Assembly (NCBI RefSeq): GCF_001422925.1
Contig: NZ_LMNI01000015.1
Span: 1 to 64,000, forward strand
Direction: 5' to 3'
Origin: Microbacterium sp. Leaf288
GTDB taxonomy: Bacteria > Actinomycetota > Actinomycetes > Actinomycetales > Microbacteriaceae
Length of the DNA: 64,000 bases
Positions within the stretch are counted from its first letter, which is position 1. Each line of letters begins with the position of its first letter. The notes below the pieces were generated by a model. It saw nothing but the letters and a program-made list of their open reading frames with translations, had not been told where the DNA came from and made no database searches. The translations under genes were made by a program, and so were the position numbers. Below, one piece after another: positions 52,208-61,067 of this stretch.

Positions 52208-54733
52208 TTACGCGTTCGCAGCGAGATCCGGCGTCGCGGTGATCTCGCCGTTGTGGACGACGCCGACGGCGACCTTGTCGCCGCGCGGGCCGTGCTCGAA
52301 GACGAACTCGCCGTTCTGCGCGTCGACCTTCACGTGGTCGCCCGCATCGAGCTCGCCGTGCAGGATCTTCTCCGACAGACGGTCTTCGACCTCGCGCTGC
52401 ATGGCGCGGCGGAGGGGACGGGCGCCGAGCGCGGGGTCGAAGCCGATCTCGATGAGCTTGTCCTTCGCGGCATCCGTCAGCTCGATCGTCATGTCACGAT
52501 CCAGCAGACGCTCACCGAGACGCTTGGTGAACAGGCCCACGATCTGGCGCAGCTCGTCCTTATCGAGCTGCGGGAAGACGATGATGTCGTCGACGCGGTT
52601 GAGGAACTCGGGCTTGAAGTTGCGCTTCAGCTCCTCGTTGACCTTGCCCTTCATGCGCTCGTAGGTCGTGCCGCTGTTGCCCTCGACCTGGAAGCCCACG
52701 GGGCCACCGGCGATCGCCGACGAACCGAGGTTCGTCGTCATGATGATCACCGTGTTCTTGAAGTCGATGACGCGGCCCTGACCGTCGGTCAGGCGACCCT
52801 CTTCGAGGATCTGCAGGAGCGAGTTGAAGATGTCGGGGTGGGCCTTCTCGATCTCGTCGAAGAGCACGACCGAGAAGGGCTTGCGGCGCACCTTCTCGGT
52901 GAGCTGGCCGCCCTCTTCGAACCCGACGAACCCGGGAGGGGCACCGAACAGACGCGAGACGGTGTGCTTCTCACCGAACTCCGACATGTCGAGCGAGATG
53001 AGTGCGTGCTCGTCGTCGAAGAGGAACTCGGCGAGCGCCTTGGCCAGCTCGGTCTTTCCGACGCCCGTGGGGCCGGCGAAGATGAACGAGCCCGACGGAC
53101 GCTTCGGGTCCTTGAGGCCCGCGCGCTGGCGGCGGATCGTCTTCGAGAGGGCGGCGATCGCCTCCTCCTGGCCGATGACGCGCTGGTGCAGCGCCTTCTC
53201 CATGAAGACGAGACGGCTCGACTCCTCCTCGGTGAGCTTGAACACCGGGATGCCGGTCGCCTGGGCGAGCACCTCGGCGATCAGGCCCTCGTCGACGACG
53301 GCGTGGCTGGCGACGTCACCCGAGCGCCACTGCTTCTCGAGGCGCAGGCGCTCGGCGAGCAGGGACTTCTCCTCGTCGCGCAGCGACGCGGCCTTCTCGA
53401 AGTCCTGGTCCTCGGAGGCGCGCTCCTTGTCTTCGCGCACCTTGGCGATCTTCTCGTCGAACTCGCGCAGCTCCGGCGGGCTGGACAGGATCGACAGACG
53501 CAGGCGGGCGCCGGCCTCGTCGATCAGGTCGATGGCCTTGTCGGGGAGGAACCGGTCCGAGATGTAGCGGTCGGCGAGGTTCGCCGCCGCGACGATCGCG
53601 CCGTCGGTGATCTGCACCTTGTGGTGCGCCTCGTAGCGGTCGCGCAGCCCCTTGAGGATGTTGATCGCGTGGGGCAGGCTCGGCTCGGCGACCTGGATCG
53701 GCTGGAAGCGACGCTCGAGCGCAGCATCCTTCTCGAAGTGCTTGCGGTACTCGTCGAGCGTGGTCGCGCCGATCGTCTGGAGCTCGCCACGCGCGAGGAG
53801 CGGCTTGAGGATGGACGCGGCGTCGATCGCTCCCTCGGCGGCACCCGCACCCACGAGGGTGTGGATCTCGTCGATGAAGACGATGATGTCGCCGCGCGTG
53901 CGGATCTCCTTGGTGACCTTCTTCAGTCGCTCCTCGAAGTCACCGCGGTAGCGGGAACCGGCGATGAGCGAGCCGAGGTCGAGCGAGTAGAGCTGCTTGT
54001 CCTTGAGCGTCTCGGGCACGTCGCCCTTGACGATGGCCTGGGCGAGGCCCTCGACGACCGCCGTCTTTCCGACACCGGGCTCGCCGATGAGGACGGGGTT
54101 GTTCTTGGAGCGGCGCGACAGGATCTGCATCACGCGCTCGATCTCCTTCTCGCGCCCGATGACCGGGTCGAGCTTGTTGTCGCGCGCGGCCTGCGTGAGG
54201 TTGCGGCCGAACTGGTCGAGCACCTGCGAGCCGCCCTGCGTCGTGCCCTGGGTCTGCTCGCCGGCGCCGCTTGCGACACCCGCGGGCTCCTTGCCCTGGT
54301 AGCCCGAGAGCAGCTGGATGACCTGCTGGCGCACCTTGTTGAGGTCTGCGCCGAGCTTGACGAGCACCTGGGCGGCCACGCCCTCGCCCTCGCGGATGAG
54401 GCCGAGGAGGATGTGCTCGGTGCCGATGTAGTTGTGACCCAGCTGCAGGGCCTCGCGGAGGCTGAGCTCGAGCACCTTCTTGGCGCGCGGCGTGAAGGGG
54501 ATGTGGCCGGTCGGCTGCTGCTGGCCCTGGCCGATGATGTCCTGCACCTGCTCGCGCACGGCGTCGAGCGAGATGCCCAGGCTCTCGAGCGCCTTGGCGG
54601 CGACCCCTTCGCCCTCGTGGATGAGACCGAGCAGGATGTGCTCGGTGCCGATGTAGTTGTGGTTCAGCATCTTCGCCTCTTCCTGGGCGAGGACGACCAC
54701 ACGACGGGCACGGTCGGTGAATCTCTCGAACAT
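52208..54733 (-). CDS. clpC: ATP-dependent Clp protease ATPase subunit ClpC
   Basis: 841 aa. Two N-terminal Clp repeats (NYIGTEHILLGLIHEGEG and NYIGTEHILLGLIREGEG), AAA+ module 1 with GEPGVGKTAVVEGLA, a UVR-like middle domain (EKAASLRDEEKSLLAERL), AAA+ module 2 with GPTGVGKTELAKALAE, and a ClpP-contact loop in the C-terminal half. It unfolds proteins for ClpP and is essential in many actinobacteria. GGAGGAGTG precedes the ATG. Confidence 0.97.
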   Translation of the reverse strand: MFERFTDRARRVVVLAQEEAKMLNHNYIGTEHILLGLIHEGEGVAAKALESLGISLDAVREQVQDIIGQGQQQPTGHIPFTPRAKKVLELSLREALQLGHNYIGTEHILLGLIREGEGVAAQVLVKLGADLNKVRQQVIQLLSGYQGKEPAGVASGAGEQTQGTTQGGSQVLDQFGRNLTQAARDNKLDPVIGREKEIERVMQILSRRSKNNPVLIGEPGVGKTAVVEGLAQAIVKGDVPETLKDKQLYSLDLGSLIAGSRYRGDFEERLKKVTKEIRTRGDIIVFIDEIHTLVGAGAAEGAIDAASILKPLLARGELQTIGATTLDEYRKHFEKDAALERRFQPIQVAEPSLPHAINILKGLRDRYEAHHKVQITDGAIVAAANLADRYISDRFLPDKAIDLIDEAGARLRLSILSSPPELREFDEKIAKVREDKERASEDQDFEKAASLRDEEKSLLAERLRLEKQWRSGDVASHAVVDEGLIAEVLAQATGIPVFKLTEEESSRLVFMEKALHQRVIGQEEAIAALSKTIRRQRAGLKDPKRPSGSFIFAGPTGVGKTELAKALAEFLFDDEHALISLDMSEFGEKHTVSRLFGAPPGFVGFEEGGQLTEKVRRKPFSVVLFDEIEKAHPDIFNSLLQILEEGRLTDGQGRVIDFKNTVIIMTTNLGSSAIAGGPVGFQVEGNSGTTYERMKGKVNEELKRNFKPEFLNRVDDIIVFPQLDKDELRQIVGLFTKRLGERLLDRDMTIELTDAAKDKLIEIGFDPALGARPLRRAMQREVEDRLSEKILHGELDAGDHVKVDAQNGEFVFEHGPRGDKVAVGVVHNGEITATPDLAANA

Positions 54734-54884
54734 CGTTCACTCCTCCAGGGCGGTGTGGGTCTGCTGAGCCCATCTCGCCTTACATCGAGGGTAGCCAGCG
54801 GGTCGGGAGCGCACGGCCGTGTTCGCCGTGGGCATAGCGCTCGCGAAACGGAACGGATGCCTTGCGCCGCAGCATCCATCGGGC

Positions 54885-54913
54885 TTATCGTTTTTCGATA
54901 ACAACGTTTATCG
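54885..54913. promoter_or_regulatory. TTATCG operator cluster
   Basis: Three alternating half-sites: TTATCG (54885-54890), CGATAA (54896-54901) and TTATCG (54908-54913), giving two overlapping inverted repeats 16 bp before the first gene of a small membrane-protein/HTH operon. Likely bound by the HTH protein encoded at 56278. Confidence 0.6.
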
Positions 54914-54929
54914 ATATGGAGCGAGCGAT

Positions 54930-55673
54930 ATGGATCCACTCTCCGCGAACCTGCTGACGATCGCGGTCCCCGTGGTCGCGGTGGTCGGCGCCGCGTCGCT
55001 GTTCATGGTCCGCCGCAAGCGAGCCGGTGCGAGCGGAGGCCTGAATCGCGCGGAGTCGTGGATCGCGTCGCTCATCGGTGCGGGAGCGATGATGAATGCC
55101 CTCCTGTGCGCGCTGGCGCTGTGGGGCAACGCCTCCTGGATGTTCACCGTCGAACCCTTCCGCGTCGACGGTCTGCACTACTCCGGAGTCACCACGCCGG
55201 AATCCCTCGAGGGCGTCGACCACGTCGCCGCCGCGGGCTACCAATCCGTCTGGATCGACGTGATGGGACTTCCCGACGGCACGCGATGGCTCTTCTACAT
55301 CGAGGAGGGGCTCCCGCTCGCCGCGTCGCTCACGATCAGCATCGTCGTCGCCTGGCTGTCGTTCACCGTGGTGCGGGAGCGCCCGTTCGCGCGCGCGTTC
55401 CCGATCGCGATCGGCGTAGCGTCGATCGCCGTCATGATCGGCGGGCTCGGCTCGCAGTTCGCCGGCGCGCTCGCGCGATCGTCGGTCATCGAGTACCTCG
55501 GCGCGGACCGACTCGTGAAAGACATCAGCACCGCACCGGCAACCGAGTCGTTCGCGACCTTCTGGGTGAGCCTCGACCTCTCACCCGTCGGCTGGGCGTT
55601 CGGGCTGCTGCTCGTCGCGGCGGCCTTCCAGATCGGAGTCCGCATGCAGAAGGACACGGAGGCCCTGGTCTGA
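54930..55673 (+). CDS. Uncharacterised multi-pass membrane protein
   Basis: 247 aa with about five hydrophobic segments (LLTIAVPVVAVVGAASLFMV, SLIGAGAMMNALLCALALWG, LTISIVVAWLSFTVV and others) and an outside loop of about 60 residues (FRVDGLHYSGVTTPESLEG). No family recognised; its place ahead of a DUF2975-like gene suggests a related partner. GGAGCG precedes the ATG. Its stop codon overlaps the next start. Confidence 0.7.
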   Translation: MDPLSANLLTIAVPVVAVVGAASLFMVRRKRAGASGGLNRAESWIASLIGAGAMMNALLCALALWGNASWMFTVEPFRVDGLHYSGVTTPESLEGVDHVAAAGYQSVWIDVMGLPDGTRWLFYIEEGLPLAASLTISIVVAWLSFTVVRERPFARAFPIAIGVASIAVMIGGLGSQFAGALARSSVIEYLGADRLVKDISTAPATESFATFWVSLDLSPVGWAFGLLLVAAAFQIGVRMQKDTEALV

Positions 55674-56281
55674 TGATGACGGAAGCCGCAACCAAAGGCG
55701 CACCCGGCGCACTCGATCTGGTGCTGTACTCGGTCGCCGTCGCAGTCGGCGCGGTCGTCTGGGCTGTGATTCGCATCGCCGCGGTGTTCGACCCGGCAGG
55801 AGTGCCGTTCGCGCTGCCGGTGACCGACACCCCGGTCGACGTGCAGCTCGAGGGTGAGGCGTCGCCTGCTTCGCGGGTGCTCACCCAGGCCGCGGTACTC
55901 GTCCCCGACCTCGACGTCACCGGAATGGTGTTTCTGGTCGTGTCGGCTGTCCTGACGGTGATCGGAACGCTCGTCGTGGTCGGTGCGCTCATCCGAGTTG
56001 CGCTCGCCTTCCGCGCCGGCGACTTCTTCGCCCGCCGGGTGACCCGCGGCCTCACCCTCATCGGCGCGACCGTCTTCGCGACGGCCCTCCTCGTGATGCT
56101 CAGCGACGCGATGGCCCGACGCAGCGCGATGGAAACGCTCGGGCTGGTCTACGAGCCGCTCGGCATGCTCGACCTGGTCGCGTTCGCGCCGGCGTGGATC
56201 GCGGCGATCGTCTTCGGCGTGCTCGCAGGCGCTTTCGCCCACGGCGAGCGGCTCCAGCGCGACGTGCGAGGCCTCGTGTGA
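55673..56281 (+). CDS. DUF2975-like membrane protein
   Basis: 202 aa with four hydrophobic segments. The region FRAGDFFARRVTRGLTLIGATVFATALL is characteristic of DUF2975 proteins, which usually sit next to a YozG-type HTH gene, as here. The ATG overlaps the previous TGA, with GGAGG 11 bp upstream. Function of the family is unknown. Confidence 0.75.
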   Translation: MMTEAATKGAPGALDLVLYSVAVAVGAVVWAVIRIAAVFDPAGVPFALPVTDTPVDVQLEGEASPASRVLTQAAVLVPDLDVTGMVFLVVSAVLTVIGTLVVVGALIRVALAFRAGDFFARRVTRGLTLIGATVFATALLVMLSDAMARRSAMETLGLVYEPLGMLDLVAFAPAWIAAIVFGVLAGAFAHGERLQRDVRGLV

Positions 56282-56508
56282 CTCCCGCCGACGACGACGG
56301 CCCCTCCGGGGTGCACTGCCGGCTCGACGAGCTGCTCGAGGAGCGCGGCATGACCCTGACACGGCTGTCGGAACTCGTCGGGGTCTCGGTCGTGAACCTG
56401 TCGATCCTCAAGAACGACCGCGCGCGAGCGATCCGCTACTCGACCCTCTCGGCGATCTGCCGAGCGCTCGACTGCGAGATCGGCGACCTGCTGGTGCGGG
56501 CGGATTGA
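56278..56508 (+). CDS. Cro/C1-type HTH regulator (YozG family)
   Basis: 76 aa: RLDELLEERGMTLTRLSELVGVSVVNLSILKNDRARAIRYSTLSAICRALDCEIGDLLV, a compact XRE helix-turn-helix with nothing else. GTG start overlapping the DUF2975-like stop (GTGA). It presumably represses its own operon through the TTATCG sites at 54885. Confidence 0.87.
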   Translation: MTPADDDGPSGVHCRLDELLEERGMTLTRLSELVGVSVVNLSILKNDRARAIRYSTLSAICRALDCEIGDLLVRAD

Positions 56509-56597
56509 GGATTCCAGCCGCCCACCGCCGCAGCATCCGTCCCCGCTCCGCCCCCGTCCCCCACACCCGTTCTGCCCCGTGCCCCGTCCCGTCCCGC

Positions 56598-56662
56598 CCG
56601 CTCCGCAGTCACTTTCGGTCACTTGACGGTGCAGCGATCGACCCGAAGTGACTGCGGAGCGG
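56598..56662. repeat. Palindromic REP/MITE-like element
   Basis: A perfect 17-bp inverted repeat (56598-56614 with 56646-56662) around a 31-bp loop, with ends CCGCTCCGCAGTCACTT. The same terminal sequence (CCGCAGTCA...TGACTGC) frames three elements at 57765-58171. It overlaps the 3' end of the DUF559 gene, including its stop codon. Confidence 0.7.
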
Positions 56663-57661
56663 CGGCAGCGGAGGTCGCCGTCGGCGACGGGAACGGATTG
56701 CCGACCGCACGCGGCGGACGAGGCCCGCCCGCCCGTCGAACACGTCGTTCTTCGTGACACGGATCACGAACCAGCCGGCGCTGGCCAGCGCCTCGTAGCG
56801 AGCGATGTCCTTCGCCCATTGCTCGGGATCGCGAAGATGGTGTTCGCCCTCGTACTCGATGGCGATCCTCAGCTCGGGGTACGCGAGGTCGACGACTCCG
56901 ATGAGTCCCCCGATCGAGTCGAACACTGCATGATTCAGGAGTGGCTCGGGCAGACCCGCGTCGACGATGATCAGCCTGCAGCGCGTCTCCGTTCGCGACG
57001 CCGAACGGGTGCGCACACGGGGCAATGCCTCCCTCAACGCCCTGATGCCCACCCTCCGGCCAGACCGCACCGCCGATTCGAGCTCGGAGAGAGTGCCGAG
57101 CGGCTGCGCGTCCCCCGAGAACATCTGCTCGCGGACGACCCCGTCGGCGAGGGCTACGAGGTCGTACTCGTCGCGCACGACCGCCGCCAGCATCACCCAC
57201 GTGAATGCGGGACTCGTCAGCGGAACGCCGTGGGTCGCGTGATCGACGACCGCGACGCTTCGCTGCTTCACCTGGTGGCCGAGAACTCCGTCGTGCCGCG
57301 GATGCCGCAGCGGAGCCCGCACCGCGATGTCGAGCATCCGGGGACGACCGAACGCATCGGTCAGGACGCGAGACGGAAGTGGCAGCTCCCACAACACTGC
57401 AGCGGTCACGTGCGAGAAGAACTGATTCGCGGGCATCACCCGCGCGTAGAGGAGGGCACGTTCGCGAATGGCTGCGGTCGCCGCCTCCGCCTTGGACCGC
57501 GTTCCCGGCGACGCGGGGGCTGCGTCGCACACCACGCGGAGCCCGCGGAAGGGGCTGTCGAGGTCGAGAGCCCGCAGCCTCGACCTCGGGACACCGGCAC
57601 TCCTCGCCTCCGCGATCGTGAAGACCGTCCCGAGACCGTGTGGAAGCGGCGTTCTGCGCAT
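56609..57661 (-). CDS. DUF559 / AbiEi-like protein
   Basis: 350 aa. N-terminal AbiEi-like winged-helix region (FTIAEARSAGVPRSRLRAL) and C-terminal DUF559 endonuclease-like domain (YPELRIAIEYEGEHHLRDPEQWAKDIARYEALASAGWFVIRVTKNDVF with the E-x-E and later acid). This type is multi-copy in Microbacteriaceae and of unknown role. ATG at 57661; the open frame farther upstream translates repeat DNA. The last 15 or so residues (RSHFGSIAAPSSDRK) and the stop are encoded by the palindromic element at 56598, so the tail has been replaced by repeat insertion. Confidence 0.75.
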   Translation of the reverse strand: MRRTPLPHGLGTVFTIAEARSAGVPRSRLRALDLDSPFRGLRVVCDAAPASPGTRSKAEAATAAIRERALLYARVMPANQFFSHVTAAVLWELPLPSRVLTDAFGRPRMLDIAVRAPLRHPRHDGVLGHQVKQRSVAVVDHATHGVPLTSPAFTWVMLAAVVRDEYDLVALADGVVREQMFSGDAQPLGTLSELESAVRSGRRVGIRALREALPRVRTRSASRTETRCRLIIVDAGLPEPLLNHAVFDSIGGLIGVVDLAYPELRIAIEYEGEHHLRDPEQWAKDIARYEALASAGWFVIRVTKNDVFDGRAGLVRRVRSAIRSRRRRRPPLPPLRSHFGSIAAPSSDRK

Positions 57662-57764
57662 GCCGCCCGATCCTGACAACGCGGTCGCTCGCGGTGGCGC
57701 TCGGTTCAGCCTGCTGTGGACAACGGCACCGCCGCTCCTCCTTGGGGAGGAACCAGCGCCTGCC

Positions 57765-57827
57765 GCTCCGCAGTCAGTAAGGGCTGGACTCGGGGCCCAG
57801 GACGCGCCAAGGGTGACTGCCGAACGA
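57765..57827. repeat. CCGCAGTCA element, copy 1
   Basis: About 62 bp opening CGCTCCGCAGTCAGT and closing GTGACTGCCGAACG; core AAGGGCTGGACTC, GACGCGCCA. The most diverged of the three local copies. Confidence 0.6.
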
Positions 57828-57830
57828 AGG

Positions 57831-57960
57831 CGCCCGAACGCCGGGGCACGCGGCGCCCGCACGGCGCGGTACGCGGCGCGCGAACGCCGGGGGACGCGGC
57901 GCCCGCACGGCGCGGTACGCGGTGCCCGAACGGCCGGGTACGCAGCGCCCGCCCACGGCG
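57831..57960. repeat. 46-bp tandem repeats, first block
   Basis: Units beginning GCGCCCGAACGCC at 57831, 57877 and 57923, exactly 46 bp apart; the third is diverged. They fill the space between CCGCAGTCA elements 1 and 2. Confidence 0.65.
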
Positions 57961-58022
57961 TTCCGCAGTCAGTTAGGGCGGGACTCGACGCCGGGAACGC
58001 GCCAAAAGTGACTGCCGAACGA
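57961..58022. repeat. CCGCAGTCA element, copy 2
   Basis: 62 bp opening GTTCCGCAGTCAGTTAGGGC and closing AAGTGACTGCCGAACG, nearly identical to copy 3 through the middle (CTCGACGCCGGGAACGCGCC). Confidence 0.65.
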
Positions 58023-58025
58023 AGG

Positions 58026-58109
58026 CGCCCGAACGCCGGGGTACGCGGCGCCCGCACGGCGCGGTACGCGGTGACCGAACGCCGGGGCACGCGGCGCTCG
58101 CCCACGGCG
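58026..58109. repeat. 46-bp tandem repeats, second block
   Basis: Units at 58026 and 58072 with the same 46-bp period as the first block, between CCGCAGTCA elements 2 and 3. The gap 57662-58264 holds no other recognisable gene. Confidence 0.65.
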
Positions 58110-58171
58110 TTCCGCAGTCAGTTAGGGCGGAACTCGACGCCGGGAACGCGCCAAGAGTGACTGCGGAGCGA
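58110..58171. repeat. CCGCAGTCA element, copy 3
   Basis: 62 bp; its right end AGTGACTGCGGAGCG exactly matches the right arm of the palindrome at 56646-56662, linking both repeat groups. Confidence 0.65.
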
Positions 58172-58264
58172 TGAGCGGGCGGGCGGGTCGGCGGCAGGCG
58201 GGGGCGGGCGGGCGGCTGAGGGGTGGACGGATGCTGCGGGCCGCGGCATCCGTCCATCCGGGTG

Positions 58265-59002
58265 TCAGTTGGGGTAGATCGGGATGCGGATGTTGTCGAA
58301 CTCGCCGCCGGTGAGGATCGCGAAGGTCTCGGCGTCCTCGTCTTCGAGGCCGTTGACCGCCGTGACGACGCCGCGCGGGGCCATGTCCATGGTGCAGACC
58401 TGGTCGGCCGGCGGGGTCACGAAGGTCACGGTGACCTCGGTCGCGCTGGTCGGCTCGGTGTTCTCGATCGTGGGGGCGCACGACGACGAGCCCCACGACA
58501 GGATCACGAACTGGCCGTCGACGTCGGTCCAGCCGGCGCTCGGCAGGTAGTCCGTCTCACCGTCGGCCGCGAGGCCGGCGACGCCCTCGAGGTCGGTGTC
58601 GCCGTGCCAGCCCTCACCGGTCACCTCGATCTCGACGCCCGCCGCCGGGTCGACGCCCTCGGGCACGCCCACGAGGGAGACCCGCGGAACAAGGTCCCGC
58701 GTGCAGGCGGTGTCGCCCGCCGGCTCGACCAGCGTCACCTTCATGATGCCGTTGTCGTAGGTCGCATCCTCGGCGGTGGGGATGCATGTCGACGAACCCT
58801 GCGTGACGATGCCGATCGTGCGACCGCCGTCGAGCCAGGCCGCGCCGACTTCCTGCTCGTTGCTGTCGTCGCTCTTGTCGGTCGCGGCCGGCGAGGGGGT
58901 GGTGCCGCCGCCGCCGGCGGGGGTCGCGCAGGCGGTCAGGAGTCCTGCGGTGAGCAGCGCCAGGCCGAGCCCGGCGAGCAGTGAACGGGAGCGAACGGGC
59001 AT
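58265..59002 (-). CDS. Lipoprotein with two tandem domains
   Basis: 245 aa. Signal with lipobox LLTAC (Cys about residue 25), a Gly/Thr/Ser linker, then two similar halves: GSSTCIPTAEDA ... TACTRDLVPRVSLVGVPEG and GSSSCAPTIENT ... QVCTMDMAPRGVVTAVNGL, each with a Cys pair likely forming a disulfide. GGAGG precedes the ATG at 59002. Function unknown. Confidence 0.8.
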   Translation of the reverse strand: MPVRSRSLLAGLGLALLTAGLLTACATPAGGGGTTPSPAATDKSDDSNEQEVGAAWLDGGRTIGIVTQGSSTCIPTAEDATYDNGIMKVTLVEPAGDTACTRDLVPRVSLVGVPEGVDPAAGVEIEVTGEGWHGDTDLEGVAGLAADGETDYLPSAGWTDVDGQFVILSWGSSSCAPTIENTEPTSATEVTVTFVTPPADQVCTMDMAPRGVVTAVNGLEDEDAETFAILTGGEFDNIRIPIYPN

Positions 59003-59127
59003 GAGGGCCTCCTGGAGTTCCGCGGACGCCATCCCCCGCGGCATCCGTCACCCATATCGTGTCGCAAAACGCCCCGGAATCTCAGCACTCCCATCACGTC
59101 GAGGTCACGATCCGCCGGGAGAACGCC

Positions 59128-60594
59128 CTACTGCAGCGCCGAGGTGAGACGCGCGAGATTGTCGAGCACCGTCGAGCGCAGCGGCTGCTTCTCCCACTCC
59201 TCGAGCGTGAGCTCGCGCGAGAGCGAGCGGTACATGTCTTCCACGATGCGCATCTGGCGCACGAACTCCTCGCCGCGCACGAGCATCGAGATCTCCATGT
59301 TGAGACCGAACGAGCGCATGTCCATGTTGCTCGAGCCGACGATGGCGACCTCGTCGTCGATGGTGAGGCTCTTCGTGTGCAGGATGAACGGCTTCTTGTA
59401 CATCCAGATCTTCACGCCCGCGCGCAGCAGCGCCTCGTAGTAGCTGCGCTGCGCGTGGTAGACGATCGCCTGGTCGCCCTCCTCCGACACGAAGAGCTCG
59501 ACATGGATGCCGCGTTGGCACGCTGTCGTGATCGCCAGGAGCATCGCCTCGTCAGGCACGAAATACGGGCTCACCACGATGATCTTGCGCTGCGCCGCAT
59601 AGAGCAGCCCGGCGAAGAGCTTGAGATTGTTCTGGAATTCGAAGCCCGGTCCCGAGGGGATGATCTGGCAGTCGAGATCGCCCGGCCCGCTCGTCACGTC
59701 GAACAGGTCGATCTGGTCGGTGAGCACCTCGTCGGTCTCGCTGTACCAGTCGCTCAGGAAGACGGCATTGACGGATGCCACGACCGGGCCTTGGATGCGC
59801 GCCATGAGGTCGACCCAGTGCAGGCCCCGCTTGATGTTCTTGCGCAGGTTGTACGTCGAGGCGGTGACGTTCTGCGAGCCGGTGAACGCGACGCGGCCGT
59901 CGACGACCAGGAGCTTGCGGTGGTTGCGCAGATCGGGCCGCTGGTACTTGCCGCGCAGCGGCTGCACCGGGAGCATGAGGTGCCACTGCGCGCCCATCCC
60001 GGTCAGTCGTTTGAGCGTGCGCTTGTAGAACGGCTTGCCGCGGTTCGCCCAGTGATCGAGCAGCACGCGCACCGTCACGCCGCGCGCCGCCACCTCTTCG
60101 AGCGCGCGGAAGAAGTTGTCGGTCGCCGCATCCGCCTGCAGGATGTAGAACTCGACGTGCACGAACCGCTCGGCTTCGCGGATGGCGTCCGCCATCGCGT
60201 CGAGGCTCTCCTGGTAGTCGGGGATCAGGTGTGCGGCGTTGTCGCCCGCCAGGGGCATCGCACCGAGATTGCGGTTGAGCGTCACGAGCGACGTGAACCA
60301 GCTCGGCGCGTGCGGGCGCAGTGTTCCGAAGTCCAGCGACGCGCTGGTGTCGTGGATGTAGTCGTTGATGCGCTCCTGCTTGCGACGGCGTTTGCGCGGA
60401 AGCCGCGGGTTGCCGATCAGCAGGAACAGGAAGACGCCGATGATCGGGATGAAATAGATGGCGAGCAGCCACGCCATCGCCGCCGTCGGGCGGCGGTTGC
60501 GCGGTACCACGATGATCGCCGTGACGCGGATGACGATGTCGACGATGAAGACGAGCACCACCCACCACGTCGCGTCGAACGTGATGGTGATCAT
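59128..60594 (-). CDS. cls: Cardiolipin synthase
   Basis: 488 aa. Two N-terminal membrane segments (WWVVLVFIVDIVIRVTAIIVV, AWLLAIYFIPIIGVFLFLLIG) and two phospholipase-D HKD motifs (HRKLLVVDGRVAFTGSQN and HTKSLTIDDEVAIVGSSN). It makes cardiolipin from phosphatidylglycerol or CDP-diacylglycerol at the membrane. ATG at 60594 with GAGAGG upstream. Confidence 0.94.
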   Translation of the reverse strand: MITITFDATWWVVLVFIVDIVIRVTAIIVVPRNRRPTAAMAWLLAIYFIPIIGVFLFLLIGNPRLPRKRRRKQERINDYIHDTSASLDFGTLRPHAPSWFTSLVTLNRNLGAMPLAGDNAAHLIPDYQESLDAMADAIREAERFVHVEFYILQADAATDNFFRALEEVAARGVTVRVLLDHWANRGKPFYKRTLKRLTGMGAQWHLMLPVQPLRGKYQRPDLRNHRKLLVVDGRVAFTGSQNVTASTYNLRKNIKRGLHWVDLMARIQGPVVASVNAVFLSDWYSETDEVLTDQIDLFDVTSGPGDLDCQIIPSGPGFEFQNNLKLFAGLLYAAQRKIIVVSPYFVPDEAMLLAITTACQRGIHVELFVSEEGDQAIVYHAQRSYYEALLRAGVKIWMYKKPFILHTKSLTIDDEVAIVGSSNMDMRSFGLNMEISMLVRGEEFVRQMRIVEDMYRSLSRELTLEEWEKQPLRSTVLDNLARLTSALQ

Positions 60595-60754
60595 CGAGCG
60601 GAGCCTCTCCCCGGCGTCGGGCGGACCGACCGGATCGGACACGCCGATCGAGCGGTGTGCCCCACACTATCGGGGGCGGCGGACGCGGCCCTCATCCAAG
60701 CGAGGTCGGCGCGTGCCGCGCGGGATCGGCGTGCGGCGCCGGCGCCGGCGCCGA

Positions 60755-60949
60755 TCAGGCGTCGGTGGAAGCGGTGCCGGGCGCCACCGGCGGCAGCCCG
60801 CGCTTGGCGCGCTCTTCGGCCTCGATCTTCGCGTAGACACGACGCTCGGTGCGGTCGGCGCGGACGATGCTGCGCAGCACGAAGAAGAAGATCAGCGACA
60901 CGAGGACGGTCGGCAGGAGCGTCCAGAGCGCCGCGACCCAGTAATCCAT
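60755..60949 (-). CDS. Small membrane protein
   Basis: 64 aa with one hydrophobic segment near the start (WVAALWTLLPTVLVSLIFFFVLRSIV) and a charged tail (RADRTERRVYAKIEAEERAKRG). Conserved-looking in actinobacteria but of unknown role. No strong ribosome site; leaderless start possible. Confidence 0.7.
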   Translation of the reverse strand: MDYWVAALWTLLPTVLVSLIFFFVLRSIVRADRTERRVYAKIEAEERAKRGLPPVAPGTASTDA

Positions 60950-61067
60950 GTCTTCAAGGATACGCCGTGCGGGTATCGCCTCCTCCCCAGTGCATCTCTT
61001 TCGGCCTTGCAGCGGCGGCGCCTGTGGAAACGGCGGTGAGGGCCTCGCGCGTCACGACACTCGTCCC

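Noticed and set aside
52253..54901. 882-codon plus-strand frame opposite clpC
   Set aside because: Shadow of ClpC; the translation is Leu/Glu/Asp-repetitive with no recognisable domain.
57831..58109. CRISPR array
   Set aside because: The repeated units are 46 bp with no unique spacers, and no cas genes are present.
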